Part shown: positions 51,667-60,227 of the stretch, in pieces
Layout: every line of letters starts with the position of its first letter
Numbering within the stretch: position 1 is the stretch's first letter
Made by a program: the position numbers and the translations under genes
Notes under the pieces: generated by a model
The model's input: only the letters and a program-made list of their open reading frames with translations
Databases searched by the model: none
Told to the model about the DNA's origin: nothing
Assembly (NCBI RefSeq): GCF_023241715.1
Contig: NZ_JALQCW010000030.1
Span: 62,001 to 126,000 of the forward strand
From: Pseudomonas morbosilactucae
Lineage (GTDB): Bacteria > Pseudomonadota > Gammaproteobacteria > Pseudomonadales > Pseudomonadaceae
Direction: 5' to 3'
Length of the DNA: 64,000 nucleotides

Positions 51667-54000
51667 GTGATTATTTCCAGACCATTACCGTATTTTTGCT
51701 GCGCAGCGCTGTGGCTGGGCCTGAGCATGGGTGCCCAGGCCCGCGAGTCGGCCGAGCAGCCCCGGGCCGAGATCCGTCGCACCACCTTTGGCGTGCCCCA
51801 TATCCGGGCCACGGATGAGCGCGGCCTGGGCTACGGCATCGGTTACGCCTACGCCCAGGACAACCTGTGCCTGATGGCCAACGAGGTGCTGACCGTCAAC
51901 GGCGAGCGCTCCAAGTACCTGGGGGCGACCGAGCAGACCCTGGAACGGCGCTCGAACCTGGACAGCGACCTGTTTTTCACCTGGCTCAACACGCCCCAGG
52001 CGGTCGCGGGCTTCTGGCAGGCGCAAAGCCCTGAGGTGCAAGCGCTGATCACGGGCTACGTCGCCGGTTACAACCGCCAACTGGCGGAGCGCCAGGCCAG
52101 CGGCCTGCCGGCCCAGTGCGACGCGGCCTGGGTGCGGCCGATCAGCGCCGAGGACCTGGTCAAGGTCACCCGGCGATTGCTGGTGGAAGGCGGCTCCGGC
52201 CAATTCGTCGAGGCCCTGGTGGGCGCGACGCCACCGACCCTCGGCGCGCAAGCGTCGGTCAATGCCCAGGCCCTGCAACTGGCCGAGGCACGCCAACAGC
52301 GCTTTGCCCTGGACCGGGGCAGCAATGCCGTGGCCATCGGCCGCGACCGTTCCTTTAATGGCCGTGGTCTGTTGCTGGCCAACCCGCACTTCCCCTGGGT
52401 CGGCGGCATGCGCTTCTACCAGATGCACCTGACCATCCCCGGGCGCCTGGACGTGATGGGCGCCGCCTTGCCCGGCCTGCCGCTGATCAATATCGGTTTC
52501 AACCAGCACCTGGCCTGGACCCACACCGTCGACACCTCCAAGCACTTCACCCTGTATCGCCTGCAACTGGACCCCAAGGACCCGACGCGCTACTTGCTCG
52601 ACGGCCAGTCGCGACCGCTGGAAAAACAGACCCTGAGCGTGCAAGTCAAAGGCGCCGACGGCCAATTGCAGACCCAGACCCGCACCCAGTACAGCTCGGT
52701 GTTCGGCCCGATCGTGCAATGGCCCGGCAAACTCGACTGGAACCAGCAGTTCGCCTACAGCCTGCGTGATGCCAACCTGGACAACGATCGCGTGCTGCAA
52801 CAGTGGTACTCGATGAACCAGGCCACCAGCCTCGACGCCTTGCAGGCTTCGGTGCATCGCATCCAGGGCATTCCCTGGGTCAACACCCTGGCGGCGGACG
52901 ACCAGGGCCGGACCCTGTACATGAACCAGTCGGTGGTGCCCAACGTCAGTGCCGCCAAGCTGGCTTTGTGCAGCGATCCACGGGCCGGTACCCAGCTGAT
53001 CTTGCTGGACGGCTCGCGCAGCGCCTGTGCCTGGGACATCGACCCTTCGGCCGCGCAGAAAGGCATTGTCGCGGCAGACAAGCTGCCGCAACTGTCGCGC
53101 ACCGATTACCTGCAGAACTCCAACGACTCGGCCTGGATGGTCAACCCGGCGGCGCCCCTGGAGGGTTTCTCGCCGGTCATCAGCCAGCAGGACGTGCCGC
53201 TCAAGGCCCGGGCGCGATTTGCCCTGGAGCGCCTCAACCGCAACGAAGCAGCGTTGGGCGTGGCGGATTTGCAGCACATGGTGATGGACGATCAGGTGTA
53301 CATGGCCGGCCAGGTGATGCCTGACCTGCTGCAATTCTGTGCCGGTGACCTGGGCGCCGACGGAGCGCAACTGGCACCGTTGTGCGCCAGCCTCAAGACC
53401 TGGGACCGTAGCGCCAACTTGAACGCCGGGATCGGCTTCGTGCACTTCCAGAATGTCATGGCCCAACTGCAACAGAACCCGGCGGTCTGGCGCGTGGCCT
53501 TTGATCCCAAGGACCCTCAGCACACCCCACGCGGTTTGGCGCTGGACCGCGCCGAAGTACGCGAGGCGTTGCACCAGGCGATGCTGGCGTCGGTGGCCGG
53601 CGTGGCCAAGGCCGGGCTCGGCGCTGAACCGGTGTGGGGCGATATCCAGGTGGTCAGCAGCGGTGGCCAGCAAACGCCGATTCATGGCGGCCCAGAAAGC
53701 CTGGGGGTGTACAACGCCATCCAGAGCGTGCCGGCGGCCGATGGCAAGCGTGAGGTGGTCAGTGGCACCAGTTACCTGCAAGTGGTCAGCTTCGACGAGC
53801 ACGGGCCACGGGCCCAGGGGTTGCTGGCGTTCTCCCTGTCCAGCGATCCGCAGTCCGCGTACTCCCGCGACCAGACCGAAGCCTTTTCGCAGAAGCGCTG
53901 GGGCCTGTTGCCCTTTACCGAAGCGCAGATCAAGGCCGATCCGCAGTATCAGGTGAAGGTGATCGACGCGGCGTCGTCGGTGCTGGTCAAGCAGCCGTAA
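51667..54000 (+). CDS. pvdQ: PvdQ-type acylase (penicillin acylase family; pyoverdine maturation, AHL acylase)
   Basis: 777 residues from GTG 51667, supported by AGGAG six bases upstream and a signal peptide ending in GAQA. It is an Ntn-hydrolase precursor: the self-cleavage site precedes S219 in ALDRGSNAVAIGRD, which becomes the beta-chain nucleophile. Shared PvdQ stretches include AEIRRTTFGVPHIRA, NPHFPWVGGMRFYQMHLTIP and NTLAADDQGRTLYMNQSVVP. PvdQ removes the myristoyl group from the pyoverdine precursor in the periplasm and also cleaves long-chain N-acyl homoserine lactones. The longer upstream extension (to 51556) would disturb the signal peptide. No pyoverdine synthetase genes are present. 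Confidence 0.93.
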   Translation: MIISRPLPYFCCAALWLGLSMGAQARESAEQPRAEIRRTTFGVPHIRATDERGLGYGIGYAYAQDNLCLMANEVLTVNGERSKYLGATEQTLERRSNLDSDLFFTWLNTPQAVAGFWQAQSPEVQALITGYVAGYNRQLAERQASGLPAQCDAAWVRPISAEDLVKVTRRLLVEGGSGQFVEALVGATPPTLGAQASVNAQALQLAEARQQRFALDRGSNAVAIGRDRSFNGRGLLLANPHFPWVGGMRFYQMHLTIPGRLDVMGAALPGLPLINIGFNQHLAWTHTVDTSKHFTLYRLQLDPKDPTRYLLDGQSRPLEKQTLSVQVKGADGQLQTQTRTQYSSVFGPIVQWPGKLDWNQQFAYSLRDANLDNDRVLQQWYSMNQATSLDALQASVHRIQGIPWVNTLAADDQGRTLYMNQSVVPNVSAAKLALCSDPRAGTQLILLDGSRSACAWDIDPSAAQKGIVAADKLPQLSRTDYLQNSNDSAWMVNPAAPLEGFSPVISQQDVPLKARARFALERLNRNEAALGVADLQHMVMDDQVYMAGQVMPDLLQFCAGDLGADGAQLAPLCASLKTWDRSANLNAGIGFVHFQNVMAQLQQNPAVWRVAFDPKDPQHTPRGLALDRAEVREALHQAMLASVAGVAKAGLGAEPVWGDIQVVSSGGQQTPIHGGPESLGVYNAIQSVPAADGKREVVSGTSYLQVVSFDEHGPRAQGLLAFSLSSDPQSAYSRDQTEAFSQKRWGLLPFTEAQIKADPQYQVKVIDAASSVLVKQP

Positions 54001-54008
54001 GCGCAACC

Positions 54009-54034
54009 AAGCCGGCACCCTGGGGTGCCGGCTT
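54009..54034 (+). terminator. Perfect hairpin after pvdQ
   Basis: AAGCCGGCACC (54009-54019) pairs fully with GGTGCCGGCTT (54024-54034) around CTGG, 8 bp after the stop. No T-run; probable terminator. Confidence 0.6.
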
Positions 54035-54079
54035 GTCGGTGAGGGTGCTTTATCGGGAAGGGTATTGGCCTGAAGCGCA

Positions 54080-54101
54080 TCGCCGGCAAGCCGGCGTCTA
54101 C
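54080..54101. repeat. Single REP element between pvdQ and the fecR-like gene
   Basis: TCGCCGGCAAGCCGGCGTCT then AC matches the inverted arm of the REP family at 13295, with one base change. No partner arm is clear nearby. Confidence 0.65.
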
Positions 54102-54111
54102 CGAGGGGGCG

Positions 54112-55113
54112 TCAGCCTTTGGCCGGTTTCTGCGGGATGGAGTTGATCACCGGGTTGCCGTCCTTGTTGCGGGTCAGATACACCGGCAACACCTTGGGCA
54201 GCGAGGCAATCAGGCTGCTGACATCCTGGGTGTTGTAGATCCCGCCCACCTTGATACTGCCGGTGGCGTTGTCCGCCAACATGACCGGCGCTTGCAGGTA
54301 ACGGTTGATCAGCGGCAGGGCCTCGCTCAGGGGCAGGTTGTCGAGGATCAGCTTGCCGTTGCGCCAGGCCAGGGAGCTGTCATTGCTGTAGACATCGCTG
54401 ACCTGGGGCGTCTCGTCGCCGGCCTTGTAGCGGGCCTGCATGCCTGGGTCCAGGCGCCAGCCTTCACTGGGCTGTGCACGGTTGCTGTTCACCAGCACCG
54501 AACCTTCCAGCAGGGTCACGCGAACCTGGTCTTCATACATCCACACATTGAACTGGGTACCAGTCACGGTGATCTGGCCATCGGCTGCCTTGACCACGAA
54601 GGGGTGGCTGCGGTCGTGGCTGACTTTGAAGAAGGCTTCGCCCTTGTTCAGGGTGACCCGGCGCTGATCCTTGTAGTTGCTGTAGGTCAGTTCGCTGTTG
54701 AGGTTCAACTCCACCTGGCTGCCATCGGCCAGGGTCAACTGGCGCACGCCGTTGCCGGTTTCGTAGTGTTGGTAGGAGGAGGGCACCCAGCCCAGGTGCC
54801 AGCCTCCGTATGCCAACAGGGGCAGGGCGACGGCGGCCAGGGCGGCGGCGCTGGCGTAGCGGCGCCACGCTGGCGGGGTCACGGCGCGGGGGATTTGCAC
54901 CGGCGCAGCCGCTTGGGGCAGGTGGTCGGCGACCTCCCAGATTTCACGCATCGCCTCGTATTCGAAGGCGTGCAAGGGGTTGGCATCATGCCAGTGCTGA
55001 AAGGCCAAGCGCTCGGCGGCGGTGCAATCCGGCGCGTGCAGACGCATGCACCACTCGGCCGCAGCTTCGGTGATGGCATCGTATTCGGCTTCTGAGAGGG
55101 TGTTTTCGCTCAT
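54112..55113 (-). CDS. FecR/FpvR-like anti-sigma factor
   Basis: 333 residues from MSENTLSEAE. Order: a DUF4880-type cytoplasmic anti-sigma helix bundle (residues about 12-62, with AAEWCMRLHAPDC and FEYEAMREIWE), one membrane span (about 86-104), the periplasmic FecR domain (GVRQLTLADGSQVELNLNSE to GSVLVNS) and a C-terminal STN-like DUF4974 part. Such proteins hold an ECF sigma factor and read a signal from a TonB-dependent receptor. A place beside pvdQ suggests FpvR, the pyoverdine anti-sigma. The expected sigma factor and receptor genes are not adjacent, so the assignment is tentative. The frame reaches 55173 but the ATG at 55113 fits the family. Confidence 0.85.
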   Translation of the reverse strand: MSENTLSEAEYDAITEAAAEWCMRLHAPDCTAAERLAFQHWHDANPLHAFEYEAMREIWEVADHLPQAAAPVQIPRAVTPPAWRRYASAAALAAVALPLLAYGGWHLGWVPSSYQHYETGNGVRQLTLADGSQVELNLNSELTYSNYKDQRRVTLNKGEAFFKVSHDRSHPFVVKAADGQITVTGTQFNVWMYEDQVRVTLLEGSVLVNSNRAQPSEGWRLDPGMQARYKAGDETPQVSDVYSNDSSLAWRNGKLILDNLPLSEALPLINRYLQAPVMLADNATGSIKVGGIYNTQDVSSLIASLPKVLPVYLTRNKDGNPVINSIPQKPAKG

Positions 55114-55265
55114 TGACGCTCCTGATTTCGCGCATTCTACCCTTGGCGCGGAGCCTTGTAGAACAGCCGTCATGGCTATTGCCCATCAAAGTGGAACTTA
55201 TTTTTTCTGTCGCGGCCCTAAAAACAGGACTTGTGTACACCAGTATCCACAAATGGAGTGAAAAA

Positions 55266-55535
55266 ATGATCAAAAAAACCCTCACCGCCGTACTCGCCTC
55301 CTGCACCCTGTTGGGTGCTGGGGCCGCCCTCGCTGACCGTCCGGGCGCGGGCTGGATCACTATCGAAAAAGCCATCGAGACGGCCAAGAGCAAAGCCGGT
55401 TATGTAGAAATCTACAAGGTCGAAGCGGACAACGACGGCTACTGGGAAGGTGAAGGCCGCAAGGCCGACGGCATTGTCTATGAGTTCCGCATCGACGGCG
55501 CCTCGGGCAATGTGCTGCGCGACCAGAAAGACTGA
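55266..55535 (+). CDS. PepSY domain periplasmic protein
   Basis: 89 residues. Signal peptide about 1-23 (ALA|DRPG), then a single PepSY-like domain with ITIEKAIETAKSKAGYVEI and a final IDGASGNVLRDQ strand. Small secreted PepSY proteins are thought to inhibit proteases or sense metals. GGAG precedes the start by eight bases. It is divergent from the fecR-like gene and has its own terminator, so it is a single-gene unit. Function not established. Confidence 0.88.
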   Translation: MIKKTLTAVLASCTLLGAGAALADRPGAGWITIEKAIETAKSKAGYVEIYKVEADNDGYWEGEGRKADGIVYEFRIDGASGNVLRDQKD

Positions 55536-55543
55536 TACCCCTC

Positions 55544-55569
55544 GGCACCGGCGTCCTGTCGGTGCCTTT
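55544..55569 (+). terminator. Terminator after the PepSY gene
   Basis: GGCACCG (55544-55550) pairs with CGGTGCC (55560-55566), then TTTG. It lies 8 bp after the stop. Confidence 0.7.
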
Positions 55570-55743
55570 GCGCTACCTTGTGGTCGCCCATGCGGCCACA
55601 ACCCCTTCGCCAGCCGGCCCCGGTTTGGCACCCTCTGTGCAGACAAACGCGACGGTTGACAGGTCGCGGGCAAAGCGTTGTTAAATCGGCGGTCGGACCT
55701 TCGTACGCTGTTGCCCCCTCCAATAATTACTCTGGAGCTTCAG

Positions 55744-56778
55744 ATGTCTGCATCGCCTCTGGTTGAAACATCTTGTGAGCACCTGTCCCTGACGGAACTG
55801 GTGAGCCTGTTGGACAGTATTTTCCTACGTCACGGCACCAGCGCCACGGTGGCCCGTTGCCTGGCCGAGAACTGCGCCAGCGCCGAACGCGATGGTGCCC
55901 ACAGCCACGGTGTGTTCCGTATTCCCGGTTACCTCTCGACCCTGGCCAGCGGCTGGGTCAACGGTCAGGCGCAGCCCTTGGTGGAGGACGTGGCATCGGG
56001 CTTCGTGCGGGTGGACGCTGGCAACGGCTTTGCCCAGCCGGCCCTGGCAGCGGCCCGAGCCTTGCTGGTGGACAAGGCTCGGGCGGCCGGGATTGCGGTG
56101 TTGGCAATTCGCAACTCCCATCACTTCGCTGCGCTCTGGCCCGACGTCGAACCCTTTGCCCACGAGGGCCTGGTGGCCCTGAGCGTGGTCAACAGCATGA
56201 CCTGCGTGGTGCCCCACGGCGCCGACCGGCCCCTGTTCGGCACCAACCCGATCGCCTTTGCTGCACCCCGGGCCGATGGCGAGCCGATTGTCTTCGACCT
56301 GGCCACCAGCGCCATTGCCCATGGTGATGTGCAGATTGCCGCGCGCAAGGGTGAGCGTCTGCCTTTGGGCATCGGCGTCGATAGCCTGGGCCAGCCGACC
56401 CAGGACCCCAAGGCGATCCTCGAAGGCGGGGCCTTGCTGCCCTTTGGCGGGCACAAGGGCTCGGCGTTGTCGATGATGGTCGAGCTGCTCGCGGCGGCAT
56501 TGACGGGGGGTAATTTTTCCTTTGAGTTCGACTGGTCCAATCACCCGGGGGCCAAGACGCCATGGACCGGGCAATTGCTGATCGTTATCGACCCGAGCAA
56601 GGCCGCCGGGCAGAGCTTCGCCGAGCGCAGCAAGGAACTGGTGCGGCAGATGCACAGTGTGGGGCTCAAGCGTTTGCCGGGGGATCGTCGGCATATCCAA
56701 CGGTTGAAGTCGGAACGTGACGGCATTGCCATCGACGCCGCCGAATTGCGCCAGTTGCGGGAGTGGGCGGGGCTGTAG
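55744..56778 (+). CDS. dpkA: Delta1-piperideine-2-carboxylate/pyrroline-2-carboxylate reductase DpkA
   Basis: 344 residues, malate/L-lactate dehydrogenase family. DpkA reduces cyclic imines from D-lysine and D-proline catabolism using NADPH, giving L-pipecolate or L-proline. The sequence carries the family motifs RDGAHSHGVFRIPGYLS, IRNSHHFAALWPDVEPFA, NPIAFAAPRADGEPIVFDLA and LPFGGHKGSALSMMVE, very close to my memory of the P. syringae enzyme. The ATG at 55744 follows CTGGAGCTTC. An upstream in-frame ATG at 55678 is less likely. It stands alone and converges on the DUF883 gene. Confidence 0.93.
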   Translation: MSASPLVETSCEHLSLTELVSLLDSIFLRHGTSATVARCLAENCASAERDGAHSHGVFRIPGYLSTLASGWVNGQAQPLVEDVASGFVRVDAGNGFAQPALAAARALLVDKARAAGIAVLAIRNSHHFAALWPDVEPFAHEGLVALSVVNSMTCVVPHGADRPLFGTNPIAFAAPRADGEPIVFDLATSAIAHGDVQIAARKGERLPLGIGVDSLGQPTQDPKAILEGGALLPFGGHKGSALSMMVELLAAALTGGNFSFEFDWSNHPGAKTPWTGQLLIVIDPSKAAGQSFAERSKELVRQMHSVGLKRLPGDRRHIQRLKSERDGIAIDAAELRQLREWAGL

Positions 56779-56826
56779 GCGGTTTGCGGGGGGAGCTTGC
56801 AGGGAAAAAACACGATCTATCAAAGA

Positions 56827-56856
56827 AATCAGGCGCGCCGGGCGGCTCGCCTGATT
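56827..56856 (-). terminator. Terminator between convergent dpkA and the DUF883 gene
   Basis: AATCAGGCG (56827-56835) pairs perfectly with CGCCTGATT (56848-56856). On the minus strand TTCTTTG follows, giving a fair terminator for the DUF883 gene and possibly for dpkA. Confidence 0.7.
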
Positions 56857-56875
56857 CAGTCGCGTCCAACAGGGC

Positions 56876-57196
56876 TCAGGAACGGCGCCCCAGCAACAGG
56901 CCGACCACCAGGCCGAAGCCGGCAGAAATGGCCACGGTCTGCCACGGATGGCCACCGATGTACTGCTCGGTGGCGTCCACCACCGGCTTGCTGCGCTCAC
57001 GCACATGGGTCACCGACTCCAAGGCCTGCTTGAGCTTGATGCCGACTTGCTGGCGCAGGTTCTCGCCTTCCTCGCCCACCAGCGAGGCACTGCCCTTGAG
57101 CAGTTTTTCCGACTCTTCGATCAGCGCCTGAAGCTCGCTGAATGCCTGGTCCTTGATTTGTTCTTCGGCCGCCTGGGCGGCAGTTTTACGGGCCAT
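56876..57196 (-). CDS. DUF883 family protein (ElaB/YqjD-like)
   Basis: 106 residues. An amphipathic helical region (about 1-75, with LIEESEKLLKGSASLVGEEG) precedes VDATEQYIGGHPWQTVAISA, which holds the GxHPW motif, and a C-terminal membrane helix GFGLVVGLLLGRRS. ElaB/YqjD proteins are inner-membrane proteins that can bind ribosomes and are RpoS-dependent in E. coli. AGGAG is present before the ATG. Stress regulation here is inferred from the family. Confidence 0.92.
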   Translation of the reverse strand: MARKTAAQAAEEQIKDQAFSELQALIEESEKLLKGSASLVGEEGENLRQQVGIKLKQALESVTHVRERSKPVVDATEQYIGGHPWQTVAISAGFGLVVGLLLGRRS

Positions 57197-57351
57197 TGAG
57201 TGACTCCTTGCAGGTCAGTTGTGCGATGAACAATGGAGTGGGGGCCGAGGCAAAAAGTTGCAGCTAATTTCTTCTTGCTCGTCAGGCCGAGGGGAAAACC
57301 CCAGCGCCTACAGTGTAAGATGTCGCCTATTTTACGCAGCAGGAAATTCCC

Positions 57352-57606
57352 ATGAGCTTCAATCTGGCCAACAAGCCCCTGACCGAGCGGGCTGCCATCG
57401 AAGATGAAAAGTCCCGGTTGTTCGACCTCTGGCAGAGCAACCTGGGCAAGGCCAAAGGCGAGGCCGCGCGCCTGTTTGGCGAGCGCGGCAAGCGCAAGGG
57501 CAAGTGGGCCGAGTGGGTCCGCTCTGAACTGGACGGCATGTCGCCGCCGGAATACGCCAACATGGTGCGCAGTGAAGTCAATCGCCTGATGGCGGCGAAC
57601 AAGTAA
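57352..57606 (+). CDS. Conserved small basic protein of unknown function
   Basis: 84 residues starting MSFNLANKPL, after CAGGAAATTCCC. It is rich in charged residues, mostly helical, with SRLFDLWQSNLGKAKGEAAR and EWVRSELDGMSPPEYANMVR; no signal or membrane span. I recall similar short proteins in other Pseudomonas but no function. Its last 29 bp overlap the 3' end of the convergent LysR gene, so their transcripts are complementary there. Confidence 0.75.
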   Translation: MSFNLANKPLTERAAIEDEKSRLFDLWQSNLGKAKGEAARLFGERGKRKGKWAEWVRSELDGMSPPEYANMVRSEVNRLMAANK

Positions 57607-58504
57607 GCGCAAAGCTTTCGATAATCGCCTCACGCACCTTCAGCACCACCGGGTCGATCTGCGCGCTGGTGCGCCAGCCCAGCTCGATGGGGTAGCGCGG
57701 CAGCTCCAGGGGGCAGGGCAGCAGCGCCAGCCCGGTCAGGCGTGCAATGCCCTCGGCGGCGTGGGCCGGAATGGTCGCCACCGCCTGGCTGCCCTTGAGC
57801 AAGTAGGGCAAGGCAGCAAAGTGCGTGGTCGAGGCGCACACCTGGCGACTCAAGCCCTTGGCCGCCAAACCCTCGTCGGTGATCCCGATAAACCCCTGTG
57901 ACGACACCAGCACATGCTCGCGACGGATGAACTCGTCGAGGTCGATCTGCTGTTGGCCCGGTTGCAGGCTGGCCGGGTCCACCAGGCACAGGTAAGTACC
58001 TTCCCCCAGCACCTGGCGGCTGAGCATGCGCTCGGCAAAACCGCCGGCGGTGATCGCCAGGTCAATGCTGCGCTGCAACAGCGCCTCGGCGACGATCTGG
58101 CTGTGGGTCTGGCGGAAAATCAGCCGCAACTTCGGCGCACGCCGCGCCACCGCCTCAATCAAGCGCCGGCCATAGGCAATCTCGAAATCATCCGACAAGC
58201 CCACGGCCACCGAGCGGCCCTGATAGTCGCCGGCGTTGGGGTCGACCATGGCCAGGCTTTGCCGGCATTTGTTCAGCGCGTCACTGACCACCGGCTTGAG
58301 TTGGTTGGCCTTCAAGGTCGGCGCCAGGCCGCGCCCGGTGCGCACGAACAGCGGGTCGCCATAGAGGTCGCGCAGGCGCCGCAGGGCTGCGCTCATGGCC
58401 GATTGGGTGACGCCCAGGCGCAGGGCGGCGCGGCTGGCGCTGGACTCGTCATGCAGGGCTTCGAAGGCTTTGAGCAGGTTGAGGTCGACGTTGGCGATAT
58501 TCAT
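57578..58504 (-). CDS. LysR family transcriptional regulator (adjacent to nitrilase)
   Basis: 308 residues from MNIANVDLNL; an ATG three codons earlier (58513) is also possible. The HTH is in SSASRAALRLGVTQSAMSAA, followed by LRRLRDLYGDPLFVRTGRGL, close to the NodD/SyrM subgroup. A periplasmic-binding-like effector domain follows. It is divergent from the nitrilase gene (94 bp between starts), so it likely controls it. The 3' end overlaps the small basic protein gene by 29 bp. Confidence 0.92.
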   Translation of the reverse strand: MNIANVDLNLLKAFEALHDESSASRAALRLGVTQSAMSAALRRLRDLYGDPLFVRTGRGLAPTLKANQLKPVVSDALNKCRQSLAMVDPNAGDYQGRSVAVGLSDDFEIAYGRRLIEAVARRAPKLRLIFRQTHSQIVAEALLQRSIDLAITAGGFAERMLSRQVLGEGTYLCLVDPASLQPGQQQIDLDEFIRREHVLVSSQGFIGITDEGLAAKGLSRQVCASTTHFAALPYLLKGSQAVATIPAHAAEGIARLTGLALLPCPLELPRYPIELGWRTSAQIDPVVLKVREAIIESFALTCSPPSGD

Positions 58505-58597
58505 CTGGTTCATATCATTAAGCACTGAGCTGGGGTTTATTGATGATCCATGAGGGCCGGACAATGGGCAACACCTCAGCTTTTAAGGAGTACTCAG

Positions 58598-59518
58598 ATG
58601 CCCAAGTCCATTGTTGCCGCCCTGCAGATCGGATCCTTGCCGGGAGGCAAGGCCGAAACCCTGGAGCAGATCCTGTCCTACGAGTCGGCCATCATCGACA
58701 GCGGCGCGCAGTTGGTGGTCATGCCCGAAGCCTTGCTGGGCGGTTACCCCAAAGGCGAGGGGTTCGGCACCCAGTTGGGCTATCGGCTGGCGGAAGGCCG
58801 TGAAGCCTTTGCCCGTTACTTTGCCAATGCCATTGAGGTGCCCGGTGTTGAAACCCAAGCCCTGGCCGGCTTGTCGGCGCGCACTGGGGCCAACCTGGTG
58901 CTGGGGGTGATCGAGCGCAGCGGCAGCACCCTGTATTGCACCGCGCTGTATTTCGACCCGCAGCAGGGCCTGCTGGGCAAGCACCGCAAGTTGATGCCCA
59001 CCGGTACTGAACGCCTGATCTGGGGCCAGGGCGACGGCTCCACCTTGCCGGTGCTGGACACTCCGGTCGGCCGTCTGGGTGCGGTGATCTGCTGGGAAAA
59101 CATGATGCCTCTGCTGCGCACGGCGATGTACGCCAAGGGCGTGGAAGTCTGGTGCGCGCCCACGGTGGATGAACGCGAGATGTGGCAAGTGAGCATGCGT
59201 CATATCGCCCACGAAGGCCGCTGCTTTGTGGTCAGCGCCTGCCAGGTGCAGGACTCGCCCCAGGCCCTGGGCCTGGAGATCGCCAACTGGCCGGCAGAGC
59301 GGCCGTTGATCGCCGGTGGCAGCGTGATTGTCGGGCCCATGGGGGATGTACTGGCCGGGCCGCTGGTGGGGCGCGCCGGCTTGATCAGCGCGAGCATCGA
59401 CACCGACGACCTGGTGCGCGCCCGTTATGACTACGACGTGGTCGGGCACTATGCGCGCCCTGATGTGTTTGAACTCAGCGTCGATCAGCGGGCCAAGCCG
59501 GGGGTCCGTTTTACCTGA
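58598..59518 (+). CDS. Nitrilase/carbon-nitrogen hydrolase
   Basis: 306 residues. Catalytic triad: E44 in [15 protein letters not shown]131 in [17 protein letters not shown] and C165 in [10 protein letters not shown]. The GHRKLMPT and ICWENMMP forms are those of true aliphatic/aromatic nitrilases that convert nitriles to acids and ammonia, rather than amidases. The ATG at 58598 follows AAGGAG. It pairs with a divergent LysR regulator. Its 3' end overlaps the GNAT gene by 8 bp. The natural nitrile is unknown; cyanoalanine or indoleacetonitrile types are possible. Confidence 0.93.
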   Translation: MPKSIVAALQIGSLPGGKAETLEQILSYESAIIDSGAQLVVMPEALLGGYPKGEGFGTQLGYRLAEGREAFARYFANAIEVPGVETQALAGLSARTGANLVLGVIERSGSTLYCTALYFDPQQGLLGKHRKLMPTGTERLIWGQGDGSTLPVLDTPVGRLGAVICWENMMPLLRTAMYAKGVEVWCAPTVDEREMWQVSMRHIAHEGRCFVVSACQVQDSPQALGLEIANWPAERPLIAGGSVIVGPMGDVLAGPLVGRAGLISASIDTDDLVRARYDYDVVGHYARPDVFELSVDQRAKPGVRFT

Positions 59519-60059
59519 GGCGCAACCATTCTTCGCGGGTGATTTCCCAGATGTCCACGGGGAAGGACCCGCTGACGAATTGCCCCGCTTCGGAACGGAT
59601 CAAACGCATCCCGCTGCGTTCCGAGAGGCGCCGCGAGGCCAGGTTCGGCGCCGCCTTGGGCACCCGCAGCAGTGGCCGCTGCAACACCTCGAACCAGTAC
59701 TCGGTCACCGCCGCGCTGGCTTCCCCCATGTAACCCTGGCCCTGCCAGGCCGGCGCCAGCCAGAAGCCACGATGGTTGTCGGTCTGGTCCATCAGGCTGA
59801 CGCTGCCGATCACCTGCTGCGGTGCGCTGCTCAGGCGCAGGGTCCAGTGCCATTCCTCACCCCGGGCCATGGCCGGCAAGGCGATGTCGCGCAAGTAGCT
59901 CAGGGCGCCATCGTCCGGGTACGGCCAGGGCACCTGGGCGTTGAGGTAGCGCACCACCTCCCATTGCCCAAACAGCGGCTGGATCGCCGGAGCGTCGGCC
60001 AGTTCCAAGGGCTGCAGGATCAGGCGTGGGGTCAGCAGGGTGGGGATTTTCGGGGGCAT
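59511..60059 (-). CDS. GNAT family N-acetyltransferase (RimJ/RimL-like)
   Basis: 182 residues from [10 protein letters not shown]. The opening [20 protein letters not shown] and the central [16 protein letters not shown] (acetyl-CoA-binding QGxGxM) place it with RimJ/RimL-type acetyltransferases. A later block, [17 protein letters not shown], matches the usual last part of motif A/B. The substrate, protein or small molecule, is unknown. The frame extends upstream to 60095, but that part lacks homology. It converges on the nitrilase. Confidence 0.9.
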   Translation of the reverse strand: MPPKIPTLLTPRLILQPLELADAPAIQPLFGQWEVVRYLNAQVPWPYPDDGALSYLRDIALPAMARGEEWHWTLRLSSAPQQVIGSVSLMDQTDNHRGFWLAPAWQGQGYMGEASAAVTEYWFEVLQRPLLRVPKAAPNLASRRLSERSGMRLIRSEAGQFVSGSFPVDIWEITREEWLRLR

Positions 60060-60227
60060 GGTCCGGCGTCGTCCTGACAAAATATACCCGGCCATCTTCT
60101 GCGCAGGGCCGGGCTTGAATCAAGCCGTCGATAGATTTGACGCGCCTCGGGCGCTGCCGTTGAATAGCGCCCTCGGTTCAACCCTGGCCACTGTTGAGAA
60201 ACGCCTGTGCTTAGAAACGTCACCGAC

